Part shown: positions 21,197-30,193 of the stretch, piece after piece
How positions within the stretch are numbered: position 1 is the stretch's first letter
Layout of the letters: each line of letters starts with the position of its first letter
Source of the DNA: Affinirhizobium lemnae
GTDB taxonomy: Bacteria; Pseudomonadota; Alphaproteobacteria; Rhizobiales; Rhizobiaceae
Assembly: GCF_022968395.1 (NCBI RefSeq)
Contig: NZ_JALJQZ010000015.1
Location: 28,006 to 92,005, forward strand
Direction of reading: 5' to 3'
DNA length: 64,000 bases
Notes under the pieces: model-generated
What the model was told of the DNA's origin: nothing
Seen by the model: only the letters and a program-made list of their open reading frames with translations
Databases searched by the model: none
Translations under genes and position numbers: made by a program

Positions 21197-22936
21197 CTAA
21201 TAGGACACAAGCATGGCGGAACCGTTTTCTCCAAATCTTGGTTTTACACCGAGAACAGCGGCGGAGCGGCTGATGATCTCCTTGACCATGGGCGCGGCAC
21301 TGTTACCAGCCAGAACGGCTCGGTCTGTCTCGCTGCGCGGATCGTCGATGAAGGTCAAAACCACATATTGCGGCTTGTAGATGGGGAACGCGGCTAGGAA
21401 GGCGTTGAAGTTGTGATCGTGGTTATAGCGCCCGTTGATAACCTTGTCGGCCGTCCCCGTCTTGCCACCCACATCAAAGCCTTCTACCAGGGCGTTCTTG
21501 CCAGAACCCTGCGTTCCATTCCAGCCGAACAGCCAGCGCATGTTGTCGCTTGTTGTCTTCTTGATAACTGTCGAAGCCACTTCGTTCGCCTGCTCCACAG
21601 AGCGCGGCAGGAATGTCGGCTGGATGAGGCGACCGCCGTTTACCAGCACGGCTCCAGCAACCGCGGTCTGAAGCGGCGTCGTCGACACACCGTGACCGAA
21701 GGAAATCGTGATCGAGTTGATCTTCTTCCAGGCTTTCGGCTGCGACGGCGTCGCAACTTCAGGAAGCTCCGTCTGCATCCGAGACAAGAGGCCGAGCCGT
21801 GTCAGGAATTCCTTGTGTCCCTCAATGCCGACGGCGTCCGCCATTTTCGCGGTACCGATGTTGGAGGAATACTGGAACACTTCCGGCATGGTGAGAAAAC
21901 GTCCCTTGCCGTGGAAATCCTTGATAGTGAAGCCACCGATGCGAATTGGATAACGCGCATCGAAACTGTCGTTCATCGAGAACTTGCCTGAATCGAGCGC
22001 CATGGCGAGCGAGAAGGATTTGAACGTGGAGCCCATTTCGAACGTGCCGTTCGACATGCGGTTCAGCCAGCCTTCCTCACCACCTGCCGCCGGATCGTTC
22101 GGATCGAAATCCGGTGCGGACGCCATGGCCAGAATCTCACCCGTATTGGCATCCAGTACAACACCGCCCGCCCCCTTGGCGCGGAACTTCTGGATGGCCG
22201 ACATCAGCACTTCGCGCAGGATTGCCTGAACGCGAACATCGATCGAAAGCTTCACGGGTTCCAGCGGCTGATCGCTCGTCATGCCCACGGCTGCGAGATC
22301 GGCAAGGCCCTGGCTGTCGATATATCGTTCCATGCCCGCAACGCCGCGGTTGTCGATGTTGACGTAACCGACGATGTGGGCAGCAGTGGCGCCTCCCGGA
22401 TAGAACCGGCGCTTCTCGGGCCGGAAACCGATACCGGGAATACCCAGTGCCAGAATTTCGCTCTGCTGCTTGGGGGTAAGCTGGCGACGAAGCCACTGGA
22501 AGCGAGATTTGGAAGACAGTTTGTGGTAGATCTGCTTGGCATCGATGTCCGGCAGAACCGTGCGCAGTTTCTCGATGACTTCATCCGGATCAACAATCTT
22601 GTGCGGCTCCGCAAACAGCGAAACCGTGCGAATGTCGGTGGCCAGCACTTCGCCGTTCCGGTCCAGAATGTCCGGGCGCGATGCCATCAGCCGGTCGGCA
22701 GGCATGATGCTCGACGTCGCTTCCGGCTCCTTCATGGCATAAAAGACCAGCCGTCCGCCAATCACGCAGTAGAAGCCGAGGAAGCAGGCAATGATGATGC
22801 CGACGCGATTGCGGGCCTGCGCGGATTTTCGCTTGCGGCTGCCCTCGAAACTGGCGCCACCAAAGGCGGGTCTCTTGGCGCCCGCAGAAAAATGAGCCCG
22901 GCTCTTCAGAACCATTACGCGCGAAAGGAAAGCCAT
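21197..22936 (-). CDS. ftsI: Septal transpeptidase FtsI (PBP3, class B)
   Basis: FtsI cross-links septal peptidoglycan as partner of FtsW. It has a short basic cytoplasmic N-terminus, one membrane helix (about VGIIIACFLGFYCVIGGRLVF), a pedestal domain, and a transpeptidase domain with SXXK as STFK (catalytic serine in EMGSTFKSF), SXN as SSN (QYSSNIGTAKM) and KTG in GGKTGTADK. The length is 579 residues. The start codon overlaps the ftsL stop region by a base, so the two are coupled. Confidence 0.98.
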   Translation of the reverse strand: MAFLSRVMVLKSRAHFSAGAKRPAFGGASFEGSRKRKSAQARNRVGIIIACFLGFYCVIGGRLVFYAMKEPEATSSIMPADRLMASRPDILDRNGEVLATDIRTVSLFAEPHKIVDPDEVIEKLRTVLPDIDAKQIYHKLSSKSRFQWLRRQLTPKQQSEILALGIPGIGFRPEKRRFYPGGATAAHIVGYVNIDNRGVAGMERYIDSQGLADLAAVGMTSDQPLEPVKLSIDVRVQAILREVLMSAIQKFRAKGAGGVVLDANTGEILAMASAPDFDPNDPAAGGEEGWLNRMSNGTFEMGSTFKSFSLAMALDSGKFSMNDSFDARYPIRIGGFTIKDFHGKGRFLTMPEVFQYSSNIGTAKMADAVGIEGHKEFLTRLGLLSRMQTELPEVATPSQPKAWKKINSITISFGHGVSTTPLQTAVAGAVLVNGGRLIQPTFLPRSVEQANEVASTVIKKTTSDNMRWLFGWNGTQGSGKNALVEGFDVGGKTGTADKVINGRYNHDHNFNAFLAAFPIYKPQYVVLTFIDDPRSETDRAVLAGNSAAPMVKEIISRSAAVLGVKPRFGENGSAMLVSY

Positions 22937-23409
22937 CAGTGGTTCACCGATCCGGTTGCAATAGAATCAACGCTTGGAGTCTTGCCACGCGCAAGCGGCA
23001 CGGGGATCTTCGATTTCGGCGGCTTGGCCTTGGCCGCATCAACGCCCTTCAGGGCGGCAGCAACTTCAGGGTCCACCTGCGCGATCAGTTCTTCGATCGT
23101 CGTCTCAGGCTGCGGCAACTGCGATTTTGGCATCGGCAGTTCCTTAGGCATCGCAAGCTGAGTCGGCTGCGTCGGCTCCAGTTCCAATTCCGCCTGATAC
23201 TGACCGATCAGGCGATGAAGCCGGTTCGGCTGCGTCAGCAAGGCCCAGTCAGCTTTCAGCAGATCAATTGTATCGTGTTCCAGCCGGATTTCCGTCTCCA
23301 GCCGACGCACTTCTTCCAGTTTGAGATCTGCCCTGTGCTTGATGCTGTAGGTCACGACGGCGGTAGCCGTCATGACGCCGATCAGCACGAGATCGAAGCT
23401 CCTCAGCAT
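22936..23409 (-). CDS. ftsL: Cell division protein FtsL
   Basis: FtsL forms a complex with FtsQ and FtsB at the septum. The product of 157 residues has the expected layout: a very short N-terminus, a membrane helix (FDLVLIGVMTATAVVTYSI), and then a coiled-coil stretch from ADLKLEEVRRLETEIRLEHDTIDLLKADW. The segment after that (LTQPNRLHRLIGQY) is the small conserved element in alphaproteobacterial FtsL. The remaining tail is Pro/Glu rich. Position between rsmH and ftsI supports the call, as the family is poorly conserved in sequence. Confidence 0.95.
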   Translation of the reverse strand: MLRSFDLVLIGVMTATAVVTYSIKHRADLKLEEVRRLETEIRLEHDTIDLLKADWALLTQPNRLHRLIGQYQAELELEPTQPTQLAMPKELPMPKSQLPQPETTIEELIAQVDPEVAAALKGVDAAKAKPPKSKIPVPLARGKTPSVDSIATGSVNH

Positions 23410-23411
23410 GT

Positions 23412-24437
23412 TCAGGCTCCCATCTTTTCCAGGCTGGTCAGTTCAGGCAGATCGAAAATCGAGAAATCCACGGCGCGAGCCGGACTTGCAGTTCTGAAGG
23501 CTGCACGTAGCTTGGCGGACCTTGCGCGAGGGTTGACGGATGCTTCCGCCTCGGTCGCAGACAACATTCCTTTGCCAACCGGCTCGAAGATGGATGGCTT
23601 GTCTTCAACCATCGGCAGATGGCGTGACCCGCTCGCCTTGCCGGAGCGATCCGTCAGAAAGCGTTTCACCAGACGGTCTTCCAGCGAATGGAAACTGACG
23701 ACCACCAGTCGGCCACCGGGCTTCAAAACCTGCTCCGCCGCAAACAGGGCCTGCGCAAGCTCACCTAGCTCGTCGTTCACGAAGATACGCAGCGCCTGAA
23801 ATACCCGCGTCGCTGGGTGGATCTTGTCCTTGGCCTTGCGTGGGTTGACGCTCTCGATGAGGTTGGCCAGATCGCGCGTCGTGGCAAAAGGTTCGCTTGC
23901 ACGGCGCTTTTCGATGGCGCGCGCAATGCGGCCCGCCTGCTTTTCCTCACCCAGAAATCCGAAAATGCGCGCCATGTCGCCAGCCTTGGCGCGGTTTACC
24001 ACATCAGCGGCTGAAACGCCGGAAGCAGACATGCGCATGTCCAGAGGGCCGTTGCGCTGAAACGAAAAGCCGCGATCCGCCTCATCGATCTGCATCGAAG
24101 ACACGCCGATATCGAGAACGATACCGTCCAGACCACCATCAGGAGCGTGGGATGCGAGTTCGGAAAACCGCGAGGAAATGAGTTTCAGGCGACCGCCAAA
24201 TTCGGCAACCATCGGCTGACCGCCTGCGATCGCATTGGGGTCGCGATCGAGCGCAATGACATTGGCGCCGGTGGAGAGAATGGCGCGGGTATAGCCACCC
24301 GCGCCGAACGTACCGTCAAGGATCACCTTGCCCGGAGCCGGAGCCAAAGTCTCCAGCACCTCGTTCAGCATAACCGGAATGTGACGCACCAGTCCGCCAT
24401 CGGCCTCGGAGTTACCCTCGCCAAGATTCGCCGCCAT
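23412..24437 (-). CDS. rsmH: 16S rRNA m4C1402 methyltransferase RsmH (MraW)
   Basis: RsmH methylates N4 of C1402 in 16S rRNA with S-adenosylmethionine. The N-terminus [15 protein letters not shown] and the SAM loop [15 protein letters not shown] are diagnostic, as are [18 protein letters not shown] and the C-terminal [12 protein letters not shown]. The start is the ATG at 24437 (MAANLGEGN), giving 341 residues. The open frame continues far upstream through mraZ in another frame, which is a shadow. It follows mraZ by 14 bases. Confidence 0.97.
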   Translation of the reverse strand: MAANLGEGNSEADGGLVRHIPVMLNEVLETLAPAPGKVILDGTFGAGGYTRAILSTGANVIALDRDPNAIAGGQPMVAEFGGRLKLISSRFSELASHAPDGGLDGIVLDIGVSSMQIDEADRGFSFQRNGPLDMRMSASGVSAADVVNRAKAGDMARIFGFLGEEKQAGRIARAIEKRRASEPFATTRDLANLIESVNPRKAKDKIHPATRVFQALRIFVNDELGELAQALFAAEQVLKPGGRLVVVSFHSLEDRLVKRFLTDRSGKASGSRHLPMVEDKPSIFEPVGKGMLSATEAEASVNPRARSAKLRAAFRTASPARAVDFSIFDLPELTSLEKMGA

Positions 24438-24451
24438 TCCAATCCCCTGTT

Positions 24452-24892
24452 CTAGGCAGGCCGCACCGGAAGACGAGCGCGACCCTCTCTGGCCGCCACC
24501 TGCGCCTCGTGAAACGCCTGGGGCTGCCATAGCTGAAAATGATCCGAGCGACCCACGAAGGTGACTTCCGTCGTGATTCCGGTGAAGTCGCGAATGAAAT
24601 CCGTGACCGCCAACCGACCCTCCGCATCGAGCCGCATGTAGACGCCGCCGCCGTGCACCAGCAGCGACATCATGTTGGCCTCCGGCGAGAATGGATCCGC
24701 CTGGGCGATCTGCCGCTCGTACCGCTCGAGCAGGTCCGGACCGCCGACGCTGATCGCCGGAAAAACCAGGTCCTGGAGACAATAGAGCTCCTGGACGTTC
24801 CGCTGCGTCAATACGGCGCGAAACATCGCAGGGACGGAAACACGCCCCTTCGAGTCGATCCGGTTCGTCGCATTGGACAAGAAGCGGTTCAT
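24452..24892 (-). CDS. mraZ: Transcriptional regulator MraZ
   Basis: MraZ is a DNA-binding protein with two AbrB-like (SpoVT/AbrB-fold) repeats that controls the dcw operon it heads. Here the first repeat contains [16 protein letters not shown] and the second [16 protein letters not shown], at about residues 8-23 and 80-95. With an ATG at 24892 ([15 protein letters not shown]) the product has 146 residues. An ATG four codons upstream (24904, MFGV) is closer to the GGAGG Shine-Dalgarno sequence at about 24908-24912, so the start is uncertain by four residues. It is the first gene of the mraZ-rsmH-ftsL-ftsI unit. Four TGGGN boxes upstream are its probable operator. Confidence 0.95.
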   Translation of the reverse strand: MNRFLSNATNRIDSKGRVSVPAMFRAVLTQRNVQELYCLQDLVFPAISVGGPDLLERYERQIAQADPFSPEANMMSLLVHGGGVYMRLDAEGRLAVTDFIRDFTGITTEVTFVGRSDHFQLWQPQAFHEAQVAAREGRARLPVRPA

Positions 24893-25068
24893 AACGCCAA
24901 ACATCCGCCTCCAAGAGGTGCGGGCGGCCATTGCCACCCGCGTCAAACCCACAAAGGCACACAACCCGGCCGTTCGGACGGAACGCGTTCCGCCCGTTTC
25001 TTCCCGTGGGAAGCGATCCGAGCCTGTCCGATTGAGCGGGGGTAAAGTGCCCCTTCGCAGTGTGGATT

Positions 25069-25103
25069 TGGGATACCATGGGACCATATGGGCGTCAATG
25101 GGA
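25069..25103. promoter_or_regulatory. Four MraZ boxes upstream of mraZ
   Basis: On the plus strand TGGGA (25069), TGGGA (25079), TGGGC (25089) and TGGGA (25099) recur with exactly 10 bases between starts, i.e. TGGGN with 5-base spacers. This is the form of the MraZ operator described for E. coli. They lie about 180-210 bases upstream of mraZ. On the coding strand they read NCCCA. An A/T-rich stretch (25130-25160) just beyond could hold the promoter. Confidence 0.8.
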
Positions 25104-25386
25104 AGCGACCCCACCGAGGGATCGCGGCATTAATAATTTATAACCCGTTAAGTTTAACAAAGGGTTAGCAAAGGCACTTTCCGAGTCCGTGACAGAACAC
25201 GGAAAATCACACTCCCGTGAGTTGGCAAACAACTGAAATCATTGGTTTTTGCAGGTGCTGCTCAGACTCTTGGATCTGGCTGCCAACAACCAGAAAGGGA
25301 AGTGGCGGAGAACCATCTATCGTTAACGGGGCAGCCGGGATCGGGCGAAACCGAAACCACCCAGAGGTAGCATCCCGCAAAAGAAG
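25104..25386. other. Intergenic region between RNase P RNA gene and dcw promoter
   Basis: No coding region is visible. The part 25130-25165 is A/T rich, and on the minus strand includes TTGTTA and TATAAATT-like elements that could form the mraZ promoter. The rest lies downstream of the RNase P RNA on the minus strand; no clear rho-independent terminator was found apart from a T-rich run directly after the RNA. Confidence 0.4.
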
Positions 25387-25824
25387 AAATCGCCAGTTGG
25401 CCTGTAAGCCGGGTTCTGTATGGCCCCGGTTTCCCGGAACGTGGCAGCCATTCATCTGGGACAGCGTTTGCACGCTGCCTCACGCAACCCACCCGGATGA
25501 CTGGCCCGGAAACAGGCTGTAGCACCGCAAGCGGCACCCGCGTCATCCCTATTCGGTCTTGCTCCCGGTGGGGTTTACCTTGCCGGTCCTGTTGCCAGTC
25601 CCGCGGTGGGCTCTTACCCCACCCTTTCACCCTTACCCCGCCGCCTCTGATGCTCGCTTGAGCACAAGAGAAAGCGGGGCGGTTTGCTTTCTGTGGCACT
25701 ATCCCTGGGGTCGCCCCCGCCGGACGTTATCCGGCACCGTATTTCCGTGGAGCCCGGACTTTCCTCACCCTACCGCCTTTCGGCATTGGTAAAGCGCGGC
25801 TGCCCGGCCAACTGGCAGCGCCTG
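25387..25824 (-). ncRNA. rnpB: RNase P RNA component (type A)
   Basis: This is the catalytic RNA of RNase P, which matures tRNA 5' ends. On the minus strand the 5' part contains the universal GAGGAAAGTCCGGGCT (near 25745-25775), and the 3' part contains AGAACCCGGCTTACAGGCC. The ends pair: GCCAGTTGGCC near the 5' end with GGCCAACTGGC at the 3' end (plus 25392-25402), which is helix P1. The internal GC-rich stem loops and a length of about 435 nt fit alphaproteobacterial type A RNA. The exact ends are estimated from P1. Several open frames on both strands across it are not genes. Confidence 0.95.
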
Positions 25825-25858
25825 CTTAAACGGTTTCCATTCGCAGGGCTATAGAAAT

Positions 25859-27049
25859 TCATGCGAAATGCGCCGCAAACGAAACGGGGTAGCCCTCGCC
25901 TTCCAGCGAGCCGTTCTTGATCAATTGCGCACCCAGCCGTCCAATCTCATCGGAACTTTTGGCTGCCGAACCACAACCGCCCGTGACGACTGCGATTGCG
26001 GGATCTTCCGTAAAGTCGATGAAGGGATAGGCGGTCGCCGTCTTCGCCACCACACAGGCGCCCGTGGAGATGCGATCAACGTCGATCTGCGGCACCAGCG
26101 ACCGTATGATCCGGGCATGGTGATCCCGCGCAACCTCACGCCCGCCGCTCCTGAACCACTGCTGCAACTCCTGAAGCGATCCCAGCCTCAGATCATCAGG
26201 ATCGCCACCGATCTTGAGGTAGATCTTGCCGTCGGGATAGCGCACAGGCGGCAGCAGATAGATGTGATCAGCCGTGTCGCGTGGCTCGTAGATCAGGGAC
26301 GGCATACCGGAAAAGGCAGGTAATTCGCTTTCGGGTATTTCAAAAAAAGTGACCGTTCGACCATAAACCGACATCTGAACCGGTTGTGGTAACAGACTCT
26401 CGACAATGGAAAATCCGCCAGCGGCAAGCAGCACCCGCTCTGCCCGGTACACCGAACCCTCACGCGTCTGCACCGAGACCAGATCGCCCTCGCGACGGAT
26501 GGAACCGACCGTCTCCGCAATCAAAGTCGCTCCCTGTTTTCGGCAAATTTCGGATTGCGCCGATACCAGTGCGCGCGGATTGACGTAACCGGCATTGCGC
26601 GCTTCGAAGACACCTTCGCTACCCGACTCGAAGCCGAAATAGCCGAAGCGAGAGATAAGTCCCGGATCATCCAGAAGTTCGGGCTGCACCCCCAACTGTT
26701 CAGCGGCGTTGAGAATCCCCTTGATGTAGCTGTGACCGCTGGCCCGCTCGGGACCGACCATCAGGCAACCGGCTTCGTGGTAGAATTGGATACCGCTCTC
26801 CTGCTCAATTTGCGCGTAGCGCGCAATCGAGCGGTTCGCGAGACGAGCCCAGACCGGGTCTGGATCAATGGTTCGGGTAATGCGCGCCTCGTCATAATGG
26901 CTGCCGAAGACACCGTCATGGTTTCCAGCATCCTTCGGCTCGTCCGGACCGATCAGTGCGACGCCATCGGTTGTTTGTGAAAGATGGCGGGCCGCTGCGG
27001 AACCCATCATTCCACGACCCACAACAATGTACTTGAACAAATTCGACAT
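25859..27049 (-). CDS. FAD-dependent oxidoreductase of the DAO/sarcosine oxidase type
   Basis: The 396-residue product starts with a Rossmann-type dinucleotide-binding site YIVVGRGMMGSAAARHL and continues in the D-amino-acid oxidase (DAO) fold with GSHYDEARITR near residue 50, similar to the segment carrying the flavin-contact residues in monomeric sarcosine oxidases. A later LAAGGFS and a C-terminal VVTGGCGSAAKSS complete the FAD site. The likely reaction is oxidation of a secondary amine or amino acid with release of peroxide, but the substrate is unknown. It lies 17 bases downstream of the ampD-like gene on the same strand, so it may be the last gene of that unit. The function is by family only. 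Confidence 0.75.
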   Translation of the reverse strand: MSNLFKYIVVGRGMMGSAAARHLSQTTDGVALIGPDEPKDAGNHDGVFGSHYDEARITRTIDPDPVWARLANRSIARYAQIEQESGIQFYHEAGCLMVGPERASGHSYIKGILNAAEQLGVQPELLDDPGLISRFGYFGFESGSEGVFEARNAGYVNPRALVSAQSEICRKQGATLIAETVGSIRREGDLVSVQTREGSVYRAERVLLAAGGFSIVESLLPQPVQMSVYGRTVTFFEIPESELPAFSGMPSLIYEPRDTADHIYLLPPVRYPDGKIYLKIGGDPDDLRLGSLQELQQWFRSGGREVARDHHARIIRSLVPQIDVDRISTGACVVAKTATAYPFIDFTEDPAIAVVTGGCGSAAKSSDEIGRLGAQLIKNGSLEGEGYPVSFAAHFA

Positions 27050-27066
27050 GTGCCTGCGGAGGAAGG

Positions 27067-27840
27067 TCAGACCTCATCCGTCCCTTGAAAACGCGGCAGC
27101 TCGGTCAGCAACCGATGCAAAGTTTCAATAGTCGACATATCGGCAATGCCGTCCACGCAGGCAGGCCGGAAATGCCGTTGGAATGCCTCAACGACGCCTT
27201 CTGTTTTCTCGCAGAATTCGCCCGTGATTTCGATGCCGTATCCATAGAGTGCCAGCATGCCCTGCAGCGCCTCGATCGGCTGCCCGCTTTCACCCTTCTG
27301 GAAGAAACGGCCACTGCGAATGGGAGAAGGTTCAACCCAATGGCCGACGCCCTGCCGGTGCAACTCCCGCCACGGAAACCGCTCGCCGGGATCAACCTTG
27401 CGGCGCGGCGCAACATCCGAATGGGCCAGCACCCGCTCTGGTCGGATGCGCCAACGGGCGATACAGTCCTGGCAGAGGCGAATGACGGCCTCGATCTGCT
27501 CGCTGGAATAATCCGGCAAACCACCGGGATGGCCCGCATTTGCGATCTCGATGCCGATGGACCGCGAGTTGATATCCGTTTCGCCCGCCCAAATACTTTT
27601 GCCCGCATGCCAGGCACGACGGCTCTCCGGCACCAATTGCACGATGCGACCATCCGGCCAGACGAAATAATGGCTGGAAACCTCGCTCTGGATATTCTTC
27701 AGCCAAGACAGTGCCTGACCGTGGTCAGGCATACCGGTGTAATGAAGGATGATCATATCCGGCGCATCGCAGCCTTTGCGTTCGCCATGGTTCGGGGACG
27801 GCTCGACGCGCGCGCCGGCGAAATCTGCCTCGAGTTTCAT
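27067..27840 (-). CDS. N-acetylmuramoyl-L-alanine amidase, AmpD/AmiD type with peptidoglycan-binding domain
   Basis: The enzyme cleaves the amide between MurNAc and L-Ala in muropeptides or peptidoglycan. Zinc ligands of the amidase_2 fold are visible as H33 (ILHYTG), H140 (LAHSDV) and D150, with E98 and K148 in catalytic positions. A PG-binding domain of type 1 follows at about residues 180-250 (GEFCEKTEGVVEAFQRHF). There is no clear signal peptide, so it may act in the cytoplasm in recycling, as AmpD does, although the extra domain resembles AmiD. It overlaps the TerB/DnaJ gene upstream by four bases. The length is 257 residues. Confidence 0.88.
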   Translation of the reverse strand: MKLEADFAGARVEPSPNHGERKGCDAPDMIILHYTGMPDHGQALSWLKNIQSEVSSHYFVWPDGRIVQLVPESRRAWHAGKSIWAGETDINSRSIGIEIANAGHPGGLPDYSSEQIEAVIRLCQDCIARWRIRPERVLAHSDVAPRRKVDPGERFPWRELHRQGVGHWVEPSPIRSGRFFQKGESGQPIEALQGMLALYGYGIEITGEFCEKTEGVVEAFQRHFRPACVDGIADMSTIETLHRLLTELPRFQGTDEV

Positions 27841-28577
27841 GCTGCCTTGCGTTCTTTCGCAATCGCCGCATAGGCCGCGTTCAATGCCGCCATGCGCTCA
27901 TTCGCCGCCGCATGCAATTCTGCGGGTACGCCGCGTGCAATCAACTTGTCCGGGTGATGTTCGGCAACGAGCCTGCGATATTGCTTGCGGATTTCGGAAA
28001 AATCCTGATCCGGCGACACGCCAAGGATAAGATACGGGTTGCCGCCATCCATGGTGATATGCCGCGCCATGATACGCCGGAAGTGATCTTCGTCGATCTG
28101 GAAGATTTCCGCTATGCGCGCGAGAAATGCCAGTTCGGCCTCATGCACCATCCCATCCGCCTTGGCGATATGGAAAAGGCCATCGATGACGTTCTCCAGC
28201 ATGGGGCAGTTGCAATCACCGGAACCGCAGAGATTTGCGAGCTTCTCGGCATAGGCTTCATAACCGGCAACATCCTGACGGGTCAGATTGTAGAGCCGGG
28301 CAACATTCTTCGCCTCTTCCTCCGGAAAGTCGAAGATCTGCTTGAAAGCCTCGACCTCAGAGGCAACCACCGCGCCGTCAGCCTTGGCCATCTTGGCCGA
28401 GAGCGCAATGATGGCGATGGAAAACGACACACGTCTGCGAGTCTCAGGATCGCCTTCGAACAAGGTGCGGACAGCCTCCACCACACGCGACAGCGCGTTC
28501 GTGGCGGCGTCGCCCACTGCGCTCAGCAGTCGGTCCCACAGGGAGGTGAGTTGGAGGCATGCGAAATCGAAAATCAT
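27837..28577 (-). CDS. TerB/DnaJ-domain protein (DjlA-like)
   Basis: The 246-residue product has a TerB-like helical domain (about residues 50-175, with repeated acidic loops such as KMAKADGAVVASEVEAF and HIAKADGMVHEAELAFL) followed by a C-terminal J domain NPYLILGVSPDQDFSEIRKQYRRL with the HPD motif in EHHPDK. This is the DjlA arrangement, though the N-terminal membrane anchor of DjlA is not obvious here. J domains stimulate DnaK-type chaperones. The gene is coupled (ATGA) to the amidase gene downstream, suggesting a shared role at the envelope. A good family call; the partner is unknown. Confidence 0.85.
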   Translation of the reverse strand: MIFDFACLQLTSLWDRLLSAVGDAATNALSRVVEAVRTLFEGDPETRRRVSFSIAIIALSAKMAKADGAVVASEVEAFKQIFDFPEEEAKNVARLYNLTRQDVAGYEAYAEKLANLCGSGDCNCPMLENVIDGLFHIAKADGMVHEAELAFLARIAEIFQIDEDHFRRIMARHITMDGGNPYLILGVSPDQDFSEIRKQYRRLVAEHHPDKLIARGVPAELHAAANERMAALNAAYAAIAKERKAA

Positions 28578-28915
28578 GACTCACCAGACCAAATTTAACC
28601 CGCAATGGCAAGCGAAGACGAAGACAGTGGCATTAAACTTTATCCATCTTACGTCAACTCAATGCTCACGGATCTTCGTGGAAACCAGGATCCATGGCAG
28701 CAGCCATCTCCGTAAGGACTTGTCCACAGACGATTACCGCTTCCGACAAGCAGTCAACATATCCGACTCTCATTGAACCGATTGAATTGCGTCGGCATCA
28801 TGTTTGAGCAGCGAAATGACGGATTTTCTTGAGAAATTCACTTTACAGCCGGTTTGACCTGTCGCATCCATTCGCCAGATTTTGAGACAGGCGCTTGAGG
28901 CGCGAAGGAGGATCG
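28578..28915. other. Intergenic region between TerB/DnaJ gene and pfp
   Basis: These 338 bases separate divergent genes and should hold both promoters. I see no open frame of interest, no convincing hairpin terminator and no tRNA. The only clear element is a strong Shine-Dalgarno AAGGAGG directly before the pfp start. Confidence 0.5.
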
Positions 28916-30127
28916 ATGGCCAAACAGAAAGTAGCAATGCTGACGGCAGGCGGACTGGCACCATGCCTTTCATCGGCAGTCGGCGGTCTCATCGAGCGCT
29001 ATTCCGATATCGCGCCAGAGATCGAGTTGATTGCCTACCGCTCGGGCTATCAGGGATTGCTGCTTGGCGATCGAATCGAAATCAATCAGGACATGCGCGA
29101 AAAGGCGCATCTGCTTCACCGCTATGGCGGCTCCCCCATCGGCAACAGCCGCGTCAAGCTGACCAATGCTGCGGACTGCGTGAAGCGGGGCCTTGTCAAG
29201 GACGGCGAGAACCCGCTGAAGGTGGCCGCTGACAGGCTCGCCGCCGATGGCGTGACGATCCTGCATACGATCGGTGGCGACGACACAAACACAACCGCCG
29301 CCGACCTTGCCGCCTATCTCGGCGCACACAGCTACAACCTTACTGTGGTCGGCCTGCCGAAGACGGTTGATAATGATGTCGTTCCCATCAAGCAGTCGCT
29401 GGGTGCCTGGACTGCGGCGGAAGTTGGCGCACACTTCTTCGACCATGTCAGCAATGAACAAAGTGCTGCGCCCCGCACGCTGGTGATTCACGAGGTCATG
29501 GGCCGTCACTGTGGCTGGCTGACCGCGGCCACTGCCCGTGCCTATATCCAGGACACGAAGAACAATGAATATGTCGAAGGCTTCATGATGAATACCCAGA
29601 TGAAGAACATCGACGGGCTCTACCTGCCCGAGATGGCCTTCGATCTGGATGCGGAGGCGGCTCGTCTTCGCGCCATCATGGACCGCTGCGGCTTTGTGAC
29701 GCTCTTCGTTTCGGAAGGCGCAGGCCTCGACACCATCGTCGCCGAGAGAGAAGCGGCAGGCGAAACCGTCAAGCGTGATGCCTTCGGTCACGTCAAGATC
29801 GATACCATCAATGTCGGAAACTGGTTCCAAAAGCATTTCGCAGCCCTTCTGGGCGCGGAACGTTCGATGGTTCAGAAATCGGGTTACTATGCGCGCTCCG
29901 CACCGGCCAATTACGAAGACCTGCGATTGATCCAGAGCATGGTCGATCTTGGCGTGGAAAGTGCGTTGAACGGCGTGTCCGGCGTGACCGGTCACGATGA
30001 AGATCAGAATGGGAAATTGCGCACAATCGAATTCCCGCGTATCAAGGGCGGCAAGCATTTCGATCTGTCTGCCGGTTGGTTCAAGGACGTCATGGACTTC
30101 ATTGGACAGCCCTACCGGTCAGCCTGA
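28916..30127 (+). CDS. pfp: Pyrophosphate--fructose 6-phosphate 1-phosphotransferase
   Basis: The enzyme phosphorylates fructose 6-phosphate reversibly with pyrophosphate instead of ATP. The fold signatures are present: GGDDT at residues 120-124, where the second Asp marks PPi specificity in the PFK family, PKTVDNDV at about 148-155 with the catalytic Asp, and MGRHCGWLTA. The start at 28916 follows AAGGAGG by four bases; an upstream in-frame ATG at 28895 is not needed. The length is 403 residues. Next downstream is a hypothetical membrane protein, so the gene is probably monocistronic or paired with it. Confidence 0.93.
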   Translation: MAKQKVAMLTAGGLAPCLSSAVGGLIERYSDIAPEIELIAYRSGYQGLLLGDRIEINQDMREKAHLLHRYGGSPIGNSRVKLTNAADCVKRGLVKDGENPLKVAADRLAADGVTILHTIGGDDTNTTAADLAAYLGAHSYNLTVVGLPKTVDNDVVPIKQSLGAWTAAEVGAHFFDHVSNEQSAAPRTLVIHEVMGRHCGWLTAATARAYIQDTKNNEYVEGFMMNTQMKNIDGLYLPEMAFDLDAEAARLRAIMDRCGFVTLFVSEGAGLDTIVAEREAAGETVKRDAFGHVKIDTINVGNWFQKHFAALLGAERSMVQKSGYYARSAPANYEDLRLIQSMVDLGVESALNGVSGVTGHDEDQNGKLRTIEFPRIKGGKHFDLSAGWFKDVMDFIGQPYRSA

Positions 30128-30193
30128 TCCGAACCGTGAATCAGCAGCGATGATCTCAGGCACGGGAAGCCTTGAGGTCGGGGAGGATTTGAG

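Noticed and set aside
23412..25079. Very long version of the rsmH frame starting upstream of mraZ
   Set aside because: It would overlap all of mraZ in another frame. The conserved RsmH start is at 24437.
25262..25699. Open frames across the RNase P RNA gene
   Set aside because: The RNA's universal sequences and paired ends explain the region.
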